Below are positions 53,187 through 62,983 of a DNA stretch of 64,000 bases, piece after piece. How positions within the stretch are numbered: position 1 is the first letter of the stretch; every line of letters starts with the position of its first letter. The notes under the pieces were generated by a model. That model worked only from the letters and a program-made list of their open reading frames with translations, had not been told where the DNA came from and did no database searches. The position numbers and the translations under genes were made by a program. Source of the stretch: Mastigocoleus testarum BC008 (GTDB taxonomy: Bacteria > Cyanobacteriota > Cyanobacteriia > Cyanobacteriales > Nostocaceae); the NCBI RefSeq assembly GCF_001456025.1, contig NZ_LMTZ01000112.1, forward strand, positions 21,482 through 85,481, in the 5' to 3' direction.

Positions 53187-54611
53187 TTAATAAGCGCCTG
53201 TTTTCTGTAGTACGACCCTCAAAGTCTGTAGCAAAATTCTGAAGTCAAATAATATCGACCAATTTTCAATATATTTCATATCTAATTTTATTACATCCTC
53301 AAAATTGTCGATATTAGAACGTCCAGAAACCTGCCATAATCCAGTAATACCGGGGAGAACTTCTTGACGAATGAAATGCTTGGTTTGAAATTTCTCTACA
53401 TCACGCATCGGTAAAGGTCTAGGACCAATTAAACTCATTTCACCAAGCAGAACGTTAAATAGTTGTGGTAATTCATCTAAACTGTAACGACGTAAAAACT
53501 TACCAATATTCGTCACCCTTGGGTCATCTTTCATTTTGAAGAAGACACCATCTTTCATTTCATTTTTTGCTTCCAACTCAGCCATTACTTTTTCTGCATT
53601 GGGAACCATAGTGCGGAATTTCCAAATTAAAAATTGTTTTCCATGTAAACCAAGGCGTTTTTGACGGAAAAATATTGGTCCCGGAGAATCTAACTTGATT
53701 AATATTGCAATGGATAAGTATATGGGTGTAAATAGAATTATTAAAAATAGTGAGAAACAAAAGTCAAATAATCGTTTTATCCAGAAATCAAGACCAGCAA
53801 GAAGTGGTGCTGCTATTGTCGGGAAAGGTAGTTCTCCGATTAAACTAAATCGAGATTGGGAGAAAGAAAGTTGATTTTCGGTTGGGAGAATATGTACGGT
53901 AATTCCTGTATTGTAGAAGTACCAGTAAAGGAAAAAGCGATTCTTTATCGAATCCCAAGAAATTAATACTTCTTCTATATTGCGATCGCGTAGAAATTTA
54001 AAAGTATCTTCTCTATTACGCAAGTCAAGACAGCTAGAGTCAGCAAAACCTTCGACTTTATAACAGTTATCTTTTTCAATAATCTCGATCAATTCATCTT
54101 TTTGTTGAGCATCTGCAATGACAAACATTGAATGGCGAATTATACCTTTGTGACGCAGAAAATTGGTTGATAAATCGAATAATAATCTAAAAGTACAAAT
54201 ACCGGTAATAGATGTTAACCAATATACCAAATAGGTTGAAGGGAGTATATGATTTGTTGGTTCGTCAAGCAAAGTAATAAAAAATAGCAGTATGGATGAT
54301 ACGGAAACTGCTTTGATGATACCTGCATAATCACGACGGTGTACCCCAGCTCGATACACACCAGTAGTTGCAAGAATTGTAAACTGAATTCCTAAACTGA
54401 CTAACAGCAATGATAGATTATTTGTCAATATAGGCTGTGAGGGAAAAGTGTAATTTGTAGCAAAATACCAAGCTGCACTGAGAGATAAGATGTCAATAAA
54501 AATCAGTATGATTATACGTAATAATCGGATAAATAACCCTCGCTGTATGGTTGCATTAGCCGAACGTAAGTCTGGTTTAAAATTATCTACTACTAGGTCG
54601 CTATTAAGCAT
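53187..54611 (-). CDS. Polyprenyl-phosphate sugar phosphotransferase (initiating transferase)
   Basis: Membrane enzyme of 474 aa that starts repeat-unit assembly by moving a sugar-1-phosphate from a nucleotide sugar to undecaprenyl phosphate. N-terminal helices (about residues 30-160) are followed by a soluble Rossmann-like region (about 165-250). The C-terminal bacterial sugar transferase domain has KRLFDFCFSLFLIILFTP, IKLDSPGPIFFRQKRLG, WKFRTMVPNAE, LRRYSLDELPQLFNVL, EMSLIGPRPLP and PGITGLWQVSGRS. All expected blocks are present, as in WcaJ/CpsE-type enzymes. It is the last gene of the minus-strand cluster and lies 51 bp after the WecG/TagA-type gene. Confidence 0.94.
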   Translation of the reverse strand: MLNSDLVVDNFKPDLRSANATIQRGLFIRLLRIIILIFIDILSLSAAWYFATNYTFPSQPILTNNLSLLLVSLGIQFTILATTGVYRAGVHRRDYAGIIKAVSVSSILLFFITLLDEPTNHILPSTYLVYWLTSITGICTFRLLFDLSTNFLRHKGIIRHSMFVIADAQQKDELIEIIEKDNCYKVEGFADSSCLDLRNREDTFKFLRDRNIEEVLISWDSIKNRFFLYWYFYNTGITVHILPTENQLSFSQSRFSLIGELPFPTIAAPLLAGLDFWIKRLFDFCFSLFLIILFTPIYLSIAILIKLDSPGPIFFRQKRLGLHGKQFLIWKFRTMVPNAEKVMAELEAKNEMKDGVFFKMKDDPRVTNIGKFLRRYSLDELPQLFNVLLGEMSLIGPRPLPMRDVEKFQTKHFIRQEVLPGITGLWQVSGRSNIDNFEDVIKLDMKYIENWSILFDFRILLQTLRVVLQKTGAY

Positions 54612-54662
54612 GATACAAGCTCTCCTATTTCTTAATATAAAAGAAATCTGTATGAAGTTTTG

Positions 54663-55451
54663 CTATTCAACTGCAATATTTGAGTTTGTTTGGTGAGAAA
54701 AACCCATCATTTCTCGGACAAATAATTTACCGATAAACCAAGGTTGAACTAAATAACGTCTCCATAATCTTTTGGGTTCGCTAAATAAACGGTACGACCA
54801 CTCCAAACCCATCTTTCCCATCCATCTAGGTGGAGTTGGAACCGCACCTGCGACATAATCTATACAAGCACCGCTCGGTAAAATAATATTGGTATTTAAT
54901 TGTTCTAAATTATCTAATATCCAATGCTCTTGACGTGGCATACTCATTCCTACCATTAAAACATGAGGTTGGAAAGCATTGATTGCTGCTATAGTATTTT
55001 GGTTTTCTAAACTATCTTTACGCACGTCAATATAACCATGAGCGCAGGTAATTTCTAGATTGGGGTATTTTTGGCGGAGGATATCTGCTCCTTTTTGTGC
55101 AACTCCCGGTTTGGAGCCTAAATAAAATATTCTCCAACCTTTATTTGCAGATTCGTCCATTAAATCCCATATCCAGTCAGCGTAGGTTACTCTGTGTTTC
55201 CGCTGGAGGGAATGACCTAATAGTTTACCAATAAATACCAGAGGCATACCATCTATGTGAGTATAATCAGCCTGAGCGTAGAATTCACGCATTTTTTGGT
55301 CATGATGGTAAATATAGAGACTATGCAAATTATGATTAGCGATAATCCATTTTTCTTGCTTTTGAATTGACTCTGCAATTAGTCCATTTAGTTGGGGGAT
55401 GTCTAGTGCATCCATCTCAACACCAAGAAATTTTGAGGGTGAACGCTTCAT
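54663..55451 (-). CDS. WecG/TagA/CpsF-family glycosyltransferase
   Basis: GT26-family glycosyltransferase of 262 aa, which adds the second sugar to a lipid-linked intermediate in polymers such as enterobacterial common antigen or teichoic acid. Diagnostic blocks are IIANHNLHSLYIYHHD, YTHIDGMPLVFIGKLLG, the Rossmann stretch IFYLGSKPGVAQKGADILRQ, HVLMVGMSMPRQEHWI and PSGACIDYVAGAVPTPPRWM. It pairs naturally with the initiating transferase gene 51 bp downstream. The start gives MKRSPSKFLGVEMDALDIPQ, as in the family. Confidence 0.94.
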   Translation of the reverse strand: MKRSPSKFLGVEMDALDIPQLNGLIAESIQKQEKWIIANHNLHSLYIYHHDQKMREFYAQADYTHIDGMPLVFIGKLLGHSLQRKHRVTYADWIWDLMDESANKGWRIFYLGSKPGVAQKGADILRQKYPNLEITCAHGYIDVRKDSLENQNTIAAINAFQPHVLMVGMSMPRQEHWILDNLEQLNTNIILPSGACIDYVAGAVPTPPRWMGKMGLEWSYRLFSEPKRLWRRYLVQPWFIGKLFVREMMGFSHQTNSNIAVE

Positions 55452-55515
55452 ATAAAATCTCAGAATATAAGTTTCAAGATTTAAGTATTAGCTTTGAGCA
55501 TCGATTAATAAAAAT

Positions 55516-56730
55516 TTATCTAGACTTTAACTTAGTTACTCGCGAGGGTTTTTCGAGAATTTTCTCCATACTTTCAACTAGAACTTCAATTCTAGAAGTC
55601 CAGCTATGATGATTTATGATTTCTGCACGAGCTAAATGTCCCATTTGTGAAAGTTTTTCTTGTTGCTGAAAAGCTAACAATAACTTACGTTGTAAATCAG
55701 CTTTGTCTTCGGGTTGGAACAAAAAGCCTGTTTGACCATCCTCTATTAAACGTTTTGCGTCTTCAAAAGCAGATGCAATAACTGGTTTAGCCATTGACAT
55801 ATACTCATAGAGTTTCATCGGTGAAAGATACATCTGACCCATTTGTAGTTGGATTTGTCCAGAATAACCAATGTCAAACCCAGAAATATATTTGGGTACT
55901 TCTTCTCGAGAAACTCGACCAACAAAGGCTACATTCTCTGAAATACCTAGATCTTGAGCTTGTTTTTCCCAAGTAGATTTCATTACACCATCACCTACTA
56001 CAGCAAGTGATATATCTATACCTGCATCCCGTAACTCAGCAATAACTTCTAATAGTAAATTTAATCCAGACCAAGCATATAAACTACCAATAAAACCGAT
56101 AGTAAAACCTGGAAATGTACGATAAGGTGTATATAATTCGGGATTAATAAAATCAGTATCTACCCCATTATTTACTAAAACAATTTTTTCAGTTTCAATT
56201 CCGTAATCATGTACTAAAATTTCTTTAAGAGTTTCGCTTACACATGCTAAAACATCACATTTTCTATAGGATTGAATTTCGATCCATTTAGCAATACCAT
56301 CCAGTACTAATGCTTTACGCTCTGCTTTTGCCTCATAAAAAAGTAAAGCTTCCACTTGTAAAATCCAAGGTATTCCTTGACGTTGAAAGATCCAACCCAA
56401 ACACTGTAAAGTAGCAGCATATTCATATACGAAATCTACTTTACTTCCTAATTCTCGCCAACTTTTCCAGGAGTTAATAATACTAAGTCCCAAACGAACT
56501 AAATCTACAGCTAAAGTACGAAAAAATCCTTTACTGATTACTTCACTAGAACCTTTTGCAGACCAATTTTGTGGTACTCGATCACCAACAATGAATTTTT
56601 CAACTTCCCAATTGAGTGTTTCAAAACCCTTAATAATTCCCAAGACGCGGGAGCGAGGTCCTGACATTTCAGCATCAGGATGTGTGGAAATTCGAGGTGC
56701 TGCAGCTAAAAAACCAATTCTTGGCGACAT
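55516..56730 (-). CDS. GT4-family glycosyltransferase
   Basis: GT-B fold retaining glycosyltransferase of 404 aa. The N-terminal domain includes HPDAEMSGPRSRVLGIIKGF and a DVLACVSETLKEIL segment. The C-terminal donor domain has TIGFIGSLYAWSGLNLLLEV, LAVVGDGVMKSTWEKQAQD and the motif LSPMKLYEYMSMAKPVIAS, where the E-x7-E glutamates are partly replaced. It is likely to extend the polysaccharide repeat unit. It lies 64 bp upstream of the WecG/TagA-type gene and downstream of a MITE-like element. Confidence 0.9.
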   Translation of the reverse strand: MSPRIGFLAAAPRISTHPDAEMSGPRSRVLGIIKGFETLNWEVEKFIVGDRVPQNWSAKGSSEVISKGFFRTLAVDLVRLGLSIINSWKSWRELGSKVDFVYEYAATLQCLGWIFQRQGIPWILQVEALLFYEAKAERKALVLDGIAKWIEIQSYRKCDVLACVSETLKEILVHDYGIETEKIVLVNNGVDTDFINPELYTPYRTFPGFTIGFIGSLYAWSGLNLLLEVIAELRDAGIDISLAVVGDGVMKSTWEKQAQDLGISENVAFVGRVSREEVPKYISGFDIGYSGQIQLQMGQMYLSPMKLYEYMSMAKPVIASAFEDAKRLIEDGQTGFLFQPEDKADLQRKLLLAFQQQEKLSQMGHLARAEIINHHSWTSRIEVLVESMEKILEKPSRVTKLKSR

Positions 56731-57074
56731 TTCTACTCCTTATCTACTAATTGGTAATTGTTAATTGCTAATTGATGTTTGATAATACAACGTTAATCAT
56801 ATTCTTTTGGTCTTGGTCATTTTTCAAATTGTAAAATCAACTAATTAGATGTAATTGTTTACCTTTTTAATAACTATTAACTATTACCTATTATCCATTA
56901 CCCATTAAGTAAGTAGGCACAAATAAAACCAACTATGTAACAAAAGATAAAGAAGCCTGAAATTCCTGCGATTGCTGAGGACGCGCTCCGCGAACGTTTC
57001 ACTATGTTCCACATGCGCTTTGCGCACACTGCGTTAACGCAATGACATACCTTGTTTTTTTAACGCCGACCTAC
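56731..57074. other. Gap within the polysaccharide cluster
   Basis: Occupied by a short heptamer array (56881-56906) and most of the MITE-like element (56908-57079). No gene. Confidence 0.65.
56881..56906. repeat. Short heptamer array
   Basis: About three units of TTACCTA/TTATCCA/TTACCCA next to the left end of the MITE-like element. Confidence 0.6.
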
Positions 57075-57079
57075 TTACT
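56908..57079. mobile_element. MITE-like element with AGTAAGTAGG inverted ends
   Basis: A 172-bp non-coding block starting AGTAAGTAGG (56908-56917) and ending CCTACTTACT (57070-57079), a perfect 10-bp terminal inverted repeat. The similarity continues inwards (AAAACCAACTATGTAAC against AAAAACAAGGTATGTC read from the other end). The middle is GC-rich. The right end overlaps the stop codon of the GT2 gene. A further copy of the left end lies at 63966-64000. It encodes no transposase; no clear target duplication was identified. Confidence 0.65.
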
Positions 57080-58001
57080 CCTCTACAAATGTGGGAGATA
57101 CCGCCAAATTTCTATAACCAATTACAGCGCGTAAATAAGGAAGAATCCAATAAAGAAACCAGAATAATCCAGAGTGACGACGACAAAATACTGTCCAAGG
57201 TTTGATTGGAAAAGCTTTAATATGAGTTGCTTTTTTTAAACGTTCTAATACACTTAATTTTGTATCTACCCAACTGTTGTGAATTGAGTTTTTACTGCAG
57301 CTACCAATGTAACCGGGTGCAACCCATATGGAACAACCATTTTTCCGCGATCGCAAACCGTAGTCAATATCTCCCATACTATGAATAAAGGCTGAATCAA
57401 TATTTCCAACTTTTTCCACCACAGTACGAGGAATTAGTACACAGTTTCCAAAAAATGTATCGCACTGCTGAATAACTTCCGCAAAACCTAAAAAGTTATA
57501 TTTATTGGAGTACCATTTCTGAGATTTAATCGAACCACCATAGGATGCTTTTCCTGTGGATGTATCTCTGGTAGTACCAACCACTATAGAGTTTTTATGG
57601 TTTTGTTCTACTAGTTGTTGATATACACTGAACAAGCGCTCAATAGCGTCTGTTTCTAAGATTGTGTCGTCATTCAACCAAAGATAATATTCATAGTCTT
57701 TTTGTATTGCTCGTGCAAATGCAAGTCTCATTCCTCCAACCCAAAATAGATTTCCATCACCTTGGAGAATATTGACTTCAGGATATTCTGACTTTACTGC
57801 ATTTGCGGTACCATCAGAACTACCATCATCTGTTAAGTAAACATCGAAGTCTGAACAATTTGTTTGTTGGTATAGTGCATGTAAACACGAGAGAGTTGTA
57901 CTCCGTCTGTTGAAACAGGTCATTATGACCGCTAATTGTGCTTTTCTCATAAGTTTTTTGATCTGATGTAAAGTAGGACTATCTATATCTATAAATTTCA
58001 A
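57075..58001 (-). CDS. GT2-family glycosyltransferase
   Basis: GT-A fold glycosyltransferase of 308 aa. It starts LAVIMTCFNRRSTTLSCLHA, with YLTDDGSSDGTANAV (nucleotide-binding Asp) and the metal-binding acidic motif in YYLWLNDDTILETDA, then FFGNCVLIPRTVVEKVG and MGDIDYGLRSRKNGCS. Rhamnosyltransferase-like members look similar, but the sugar cannot be assigned. Its TAA stop lies inside the right end of the MITE-like element, so insertion may have altered the last codons (FVEE). It is 42 bp downstream of the previous glycosyltransferase gene. Confidence 0.92.
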   Translation of the reverse strand: MKFIDIDSPTLHQIKKLMRKAQLAVIMTCFNRRSTTLSCLHALYQQTNCSDFDVYLTDDGSSDGTANAVKSEYPEVNILQGDGNLFWVGGMRLAFARAIQKDYEYYLWLNDDTILETDAIERLFSVYQQLVEQNHKNSIVVGTTRDTSTGKASYGGSIKSQKWYSNKYNFLGFAEVIQQCDTFFGNCVLIPRTVVEKVGNIDSAFIHSMGDIDYGLRSRKNGCSIWVAPGYIGSCSKNSIHNSWVDTKLSVLERLKKATHIKAFPIKPWTVFCRRHSGLFWFLYWILPYLRAVIGYRNLAVSPTFVEE

Positions 58002-58042
58002 TTTCTAAATATTTCAGAAGTATCTCAGAGCATGTCTGATTT

Positions 58043-59023
58043 TTAGAGAGAAAATCTGGTGCTGAAATCCTCTGGAGTCAATTTATGTAATTCTTCTAAC
58101 TTCACATAGCGAGATTGAATCCCTTGAGGTGGAGCAAAGTATTTTTCCATCAAAGTTTTTGGATCGTGGCGATCGCCACCTTCTTTTTCTATTAGTCGAG
58201 CGATGTAAGAACAATAATCTAGTCTCAAATCGTTGATTTTTTTGAGAGTTTGCGTGCGAATTTTTTCTGGTTCGGGTGACAATTTTATCCAAGTCTCCAC
58301 TGCTCTTTCTACTGCTCCGGCTTCTGGAGTTACAATAATTGAATTCTCAGGGGTAAAGAATTCATCTCTTCCACCTTTGCTGGGAGTACTAACTACAGGA
58401 ATTCCACAAAGTAAATATTCGCTGGAGGCTAAATTTGCTCCTTCTAATGCAGACAAAATTAAACCACAATAAGCCTGATTGTATTTTTTTGCTAATTCAG
58501 GACGTGGGATAAACTCTTTGTTAAAATCAGCATGCTTCAATTCAGGACAGTAGGAGTGTAAGTCACCTCCATAAGATACAACCATTAACTTTTCAATATT
58601 TTTTGCTAACCAAAGGCGCTTTGACGAATTAAGCTGCGCGGTATAAATTGCATCATATATCTTGGGTTGTTCGATAGGTCTGTACAAATACTCATTAATA
58701 TAAAAATTTTGATTGAAGTGCGCTCCACGAACCCGAAACTGTTTACGCATTTGTTCTTCATCTGCAGCATTGACCATTAAATGATGGGTTCTACCTTCAA
58801 TACTGTGTAGAATTGATTTGATTTTACGTAAAAACATTTGTTTGGGAGCAGCACACCAGTAAGGAGTATGTTCTAAAACATGCTTGGGACGAAACCATTT
58901 AGGTAAAGGTTTGTGTGTAAATTTTTTGTCCTGATAAACAACTCCACCAAAGAAAGGATAACTTCCAAGAAAGGAAACAATTAAAGGTTTAGTACTAAAA
59001 ATATAGTAACCATGAAATAACAT
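58043..59023 (-). CDS. Glycosyltransferase, GT4-like, divergent
   Basis: Protein of 326 aa with a GT-B style C-terminal donor domain: KYNQAYCGLILSALEGANLA, then SSEYLLCGIPVVSTPSKGGR, where Glu residues in the E-x7-E arrangement and a C-G-x-P-V-V motif are visible. The N-terminal half (SFLGSYPFFGGVVYQDKKFT, GAHFNQNFYINEYLYRP) is not typical, so the acceptor is unclear. No signal peptide; a soluble or peripheral cytosolic enzyme. It is co-directional in the polysaccharide cluster, with 42 bp to the next gene. Confident as a glycosyltransferase, not as to sugar. Confidence 0.8.
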   Translation of the reverse strand: MLFHGYYIFSTKPLIVSFLGSYPFFGGVVYQDKKFTHKPLPKWFRPKHVLEHTPYWCAAPKQMFLRKIKSILHSIEGRTHHLMVNAADEEQMRKQFRVRGAHFNQNFYINEYLYRPIEQPKIYDAIYTAQLNSSKRLWLAKNIEKLMVVSYGGDLHSYCPELKHADFNKEFIPRPELAKKYNQAYCGLILSALEGANLASSEYLLCGIPVVSTPSKGGRDEFFTPENSIIVTPEAGAVERAVETWIKLSPEPEKIRTQTLKKINDLRLDYCSYIARLIEKEGGDRHDPKTLMEKYFAPPQGIQSRYVKLEELHKLTPEDFSTRFSL

Positions 59024-59150
59024 ATAGAGATTTTCCTTCTATTAATTAATGATTTATGAAAATATTGATTCCATTATTTTCAAGTTAATTCCCCGCTCTA
59101 TATGATGAAATCAAAAATACTTAAATATCTATCAATTTATATTATTTACT

Positions 59151-60170
59151 TTAGATACTTGTCACTTTTTCGAGCCAATTACTCACATTTATATTTAATT
59201 TAAATACCCTCAATTTTTGTTCTATTTTCCGGACAATTAACATATGTCTATGTAGTACGGAAGTACGCGCCATTTGATAGGAATTTACTTTTTTACATAA
59301 CCACTTATATTTATCTGAATCAAGATTGAAACACTTCAATCTTTTAATCTGTTTGTTCCAATCGCGATAATAAAATAAGTTAAAATAATGTACTGAAGTT
59401 AAATCATCCCATTTTTTCAAGCGCCATTGTTTAGACAAGCGATTATGTAAGGGTAATGGATAACTATAACGGTCGGAAAAATGAGATACTTTCTCTTCTA
59501 AGGCACATAAAGTGATAGATAAAACTGATTGTTCGACAAAATAAATACCCTGTGGAGGAGTAATATCTAAATGCATTACTTTCTCAAAGTTTTTCTTCCA
59601 GGATTTAAATATACCTGCATTCCTTCTAACTACAACTAAACCTGAGTTCCAATAAGCTCTGATTTTTTTATTTCCTATTGGAGTATTGACAAATACTTCC
59701 TGTTTTACCCCTAGGACTTCATAAAGTTTTTTCCAGTACCATTCGTGAGGGTCTTTACTACCTGTAGAACCAATACCTTGACCGTATTCAGGGCGCATTC
59801 GTACGTTACAATCTACTGGTAATAAAAATTCTGTGGGCTCTGCAAAAAAGCACTTATCACTATCAAGAAAAACTAGAATTTCTGCATCTATATTTTCTTC
59901 TGCATAAGCACAAGTCAAAGGCTTATTCGCTAAATAATATTGATGAAATTCTTGGTTAATAGGAAGTTGCTGATGAATAACTCCCAATTCTTCAAATGCT
60001 TTTTGAGTTTCTATTGCAATTGGTGTACCAGTTCTAGGATGAAAACTATAAATTGGTGTATCTTTTAAATTACCGCAAAATTTGCGAATACTCTCTGCAA
60101 GCATTAATGATTGAGCCTCTAAGCGACCCGGTTCTGTGCAGATGATAAAAGCTAATGGAACTGTTGACAT
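59151..60170 (-). CDS. GT-A-type glycosyltransferase-like protein
   Basis: Protein of 339 aa. The N-terminal region VPLAFIICTEPGRLEAQSLM and ADESIRK-like helix, followed by an acidic metal-binding D-x-D in ILVFLDSDKCFF (about residue 98), indicate a GT-A fold. AYWNSGLVVVRRNAGIFKSW resembles the N-S-G-x-hydrophobic segment of GT8-like enzymes. I cannot place it in a precise family. The C-terminal 80 residues are basic with many aromatic residues (WDDLTSVHYFNLFYYRDWNK). It lies in the polysaccharide cluster between two other glycosyltransferase genes, which supports a role in glycan assembly. Confidence 0.7.
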   Translation of the reverse strand: MSTVPLAFIICTEPGRLEAQSLMLAESIRKFCGNLKDTPIYSFHPRTGTPIAIETQKAFEELGVIHQQLPINQEFHQYYLANKPLTCAYAEENIDAEILVFLDSDKCFFAEPTEFLLPVDCNVRMRPEYGQGIGSTGSKDPHEWYWKKLYEVLGVKQEVFVNTPIGNKKIRAYWNSGLVVVRRNAGIFKSWKKNFEKVMHLDITPPQGIYFVEQSVLSITLCALEEKVSHFSDRYSYPLPLHNRLSKQWRLKKWDDLTSVHYFNLFYYRDWNKQIKRLKCFNLDSDKYKWLCKKVNSYQMARTSVLHRHMLIVRKIEQKLRVFKLNINVSNWLEKVTSI

Positions 60171-60349
60171 ATTTACATTACTCCTAATTAATTTTGATGT
60201 AAATTACATCTAAATTATTTCATAAAAGCTTTAAAAATTACTCTAGCTTTTAATTCATAAACTTTAAATTAATCAATACAAATAAAATATTAATACACGA
60301 TATTTTTAGTATTCTTTAAAATTAATTTATGAGTAAAACTGATATTTAT

Positions 60350-61603
60350 TCAATTAACTAGTTCTTTAAATAAATTCCAATAACGCCTTGCTTGTAGTTC
60401 TAAATTAAATTCTTCTTTCGCTCGTTCGCGAGCATGTGAAGATAATTTTTCATATCTTTGAGGATTTTCTAAAACCCAAATAATTCCTCTAACTAAATCA
60501 TCAATGTCATAGGGTTTAGCTAAATAACCACATTCCTGATGTAACACAATATCTTTTAAACCAGTTGCATTAAATGCAATAACTGGAGTTCCACAAGCTA
60601 GTGACTCAGAAGCAGTCTGTCCGAAAGACTCTTGCAAAGATGGAACCAACATGACATCCGCAGCAGAATAAATACTAGCTAAAGATGTATCATCATAGAA
60701 ATGCCCTAAATAATGAGTTTTAAATCCTAAATCAGGTGGATTTTCTGGTTCAGATGCACCAAAAATGACTAATTCTGTATTATCTTTCCATTTAGTCTTA
60801 CTCAGTTTTTGCAACGCTGGTTGTAATAGATGAAAACCTTTATTGCGATCGCTAGTTGCTTGTAAAGCTCCAAATAGGATTAATTTTTTATCTTGAGGTA
60901 ACTTAAATATTTCCCTTACTGACTGTTGATTTAGAGGTCGATATGTGTGAGTATTTAATCCATGGGGAATCACTTCTACTCTTGAATTTTTGAATAGTGA
61001 GCTAGATTGGGCGCATTCACCAATCCAATTACTTGGAGCAATCAAAGTTAGCTTAGTGAAATTAAATTTGCTCCAAGCTCTAGCTTTACGCTTATATACC
61101 CAACGAGATAAATCCCAATCACTACTACTATTAAGTTGAGGACAAGAACCACAAGATTGGGTGTAGCGTTGACAATCTCGAGCGACGTGACATCCTCCAG
61201 TAAAAACCCACATATCATGGAGGGTCCATACTAAAGGTTGTCTTAGTTTCGCAATAGATTCAATTTGCATAAAAGCCCCACTAATCCAATGCAAATTGAT
61301 AATATCTGGGTTGATTTTAGTTACCTGTGGTACGACCCGATCTGGCAACCATTGACTAAAAAATGTACTATTGCTTCTTTCGGGATAAAGTTTTAGTGGT
61401 AAGGTTTCAAATGTTAATTTTGTTTTAGCTACGCCTTGAAACAGCCTAATTTTTGGTGCAATAACTGTTTGATCGCTACTTGACTTTTCTTGCACCAACA
61501 TTTGTGAGTTGAGCCCAATATCTTGTAGACCCTTATGTAAGCGGTATGCTGCACGAGCCGCACCACCATTGGTATCATGGGTACTCAAATGTAAAACTTT
61601 CAT
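60350..61603 (-). CDS. GT4-family glycosyltransferase (WcaC/WcaL-like)
   Basis: GT-B fold glycosyltransferase of 417 aa. The N-terminal acceptor domain begins MKVLHLSTHDTNGGAARAAY, and TLHDMWVFTGGCHVARDC with SCGSCPQLNSSSDWDLSRWV is characteristic of colanic-acid WcaC-type transferases. The donor domain has LILFGALQATSDRNKGFHLL and the E-x7-E motif in LVPSLQESFGQTASESLACG. Likely to add a sugar to the repeat unit on the lipid carrier. It follows the O-antigen-ligase-like gene on the same strand by 88 bp, a gap that contains short TTATCAG repeats. Confidence 0.93.
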   Translation of the reverse strand: MKVLHLSTHDTNGGAARAAYRLHKGLQDIGLNSQMLVQEKSSSDQTVIAPKIRLFQGVAKTKLTFETLPLKLYPERSNSTFFSQWLPDRVVPQVTKINPDIINLHWISGAFMQIESIAKLRQPLVWTLHDMWVFTGGCHVARDCQRYTQSCGSCPQLNSSSDWDLSRWVYKRKARAWSKFNFTKLTLIAPSNWIGECAQSSSLFKNSRVEVIPHGLNTHTYRPLNQQSVREIFKLPQDKKLILFGALQATSDRNKGFHLLQPALQKLSKTKWKDNTELVIFGASEPENPPDLGFKTHYLGHFYDDTSLASIYSAADVMLVPSLQESFGQTASESLACGTPVIAFNATGLKDIVLHQECGYLAKPYDIDDLVRGIIWVLENPQRYEKLSSHARERAKEEFNLELQARRYWNLFKELVN

Positions 61604-61691
61604 TTAACAGTTATCAGTTATCAGTTATCAATGAACAGGAAATATATATTATTCGCTCGCAAATATATTTTTTAGTAAGCACTTATCTATT

Positions 61692-62942
61692 TCAGGTTGG
61701 TGTAATATCTAGACTGGATGATGCTTGATGTTTTAATCTGTGATGCTCCATAGTTAAAGATAGAGATGTTGTTAAATACATCAACCAATTCCAACTAGGA
61801 ACCAACAATCTAGCCTCAGATATATTAAGGATAATAATAATTACCAACATTTGCATTGGCCAATAATCTTCTGGTTTTTTTGCTACAAATATAACTCGAT
61901 TAAGTGCCATAATAAAAAACCGAATAAAACCAATAGCAAAAATCAAGAAACCACCAATTCCTAAATCGAGTATTATCTCTAAAAATCCATTATGAGAATT
62001 ACTCGCCCATTCATGGGTCAATCGAATATTAGAAGCAGATGGACTATCCCAAAACCCAGCATATCCATAGCCATACCAAGGTCTTTCGAGGATTTTATTT
62101 AATACAGGTTCCCATAGGTCAGTACGTCCACTAAAAGTAAGGTCTTTACCTGATGCGCCAACTATATTTTCTGCGTTACCTAGAATCAAAATGGAAGTAC
62201 TAATTAATAATATTAAAACAAAACTAATCGTAATTATTTGTAATTTATAGTTATTATTTTTGCTAAGTTTGTATAAAGGTAAAAGAGATATCATTGTTAC
62301 AACAATCATTAAAGAAGTTGTAGAGCGAGAAAGAATAATTAGGCAAATCGAAAACCCAACTATTACTAATCTTAGCCAGCGATGTCTAGACTCACTGAGA
62401 GCTAAATGCAAAGAAATTCCCGCACACCAAGCCATCATATATCCCAGTTCATTTTTATGACCAAAAATTCCACTCCACATCCCGGCTAATTCTGGTGTGA
62501 CATGAATTCCTCCAAAACTTGGAATTAAAGGGAATATTATCGATAAAACTGCTGTTATCCCCAATGTAAAAGCGCTGAATCTCATTTGTTCTTGGAGGGT
62601 GTAACGCATTGCTAAATAAATAGCCAGCAAATATATTCGAATTAGACCTCGAATATAAGTTAAGCTCGAAGCCATATCTGCTGACCATAAAGCAGAAAAT
62701 AAAATTACTACTAACAGGAAAAATTGAAATATATTTTTACTACCAACATATGCAAAGCCTTTCCAGTAATAGATGATTAAAATAGATAAGATTAAATATG
62801 AAATCATATTTAATAATTGATCTACAAATGCACCCCCGAGGGGAGTTGGTGAAATTTCTATTGCAGGTTTGATCGCAAGAGCGCCAACAGAAATTAGTAT
62901 TAGTAGAATTGTGGCTGGTTTTTCAAGTTGCTGAAATTTCAC
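61692..62942 (-). CDS. O-antigen ligase / Wzy-type polymerase family membrane protein
   Basis: Polytopic membrane protein of 416 aa with about ten to twelve hydrophobic helices. The largest extracytoplasmic loop includes the family signature region: LTFSGRTDLWEPVLNKILER, then PWYGYGYAGFWDSP and EWASNSHNGFLEIILDLGIG, with the conserved R-x-x-x-W and H-N-x-x-L elements of Wzy_C/O-antigen ligase proteins. In this cluster it is most likely the polymerase that joins repeat units, or a ligase; the two cannot be separated by sequence. No flippase (Wzx) or chain-length regulator (Wzz) lies in the window. Confidence 0.92.
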   Translation of the reverse strand: MKFQQLEKPATILLILISVGALAIKPAIEISPTPLGGAFVDQLLNMISYLILSILIIYYWKGFAYVGSKNIFQFFLLVVILFSALWSADMASSLTYIRGLIRIYLLAIYLAMRYTLQEQMRFSAFTLGITAVLSIIFPLIPSFGGIHVTPELAGMWSGIFGHKNELGYMMAWCAGISLHLALSESRHRWLRLVIVGFSICLIILSRSTTSLMIVVTMISLLPLYKLSKNNNYKLQIITISFVLILLISTSILILGNAENIVGASGKDLTFSGRTDLWEPVLNKILERPWYGYGYAGFWDSPSASNIRLTHEWASNSHNGFLEIILDLGIGGFLIFAIGFIRFFIMALNRVIFVAKKPEDYWPMQMLVIIIILNISEARLLVPSWNWLMYLTTSLSLTMEHHRLKHQASSSLDITPT

Positions 62943-62983
62943 TTATTCACCACCTATCATCAATTCATTTGGATAAATTATTA

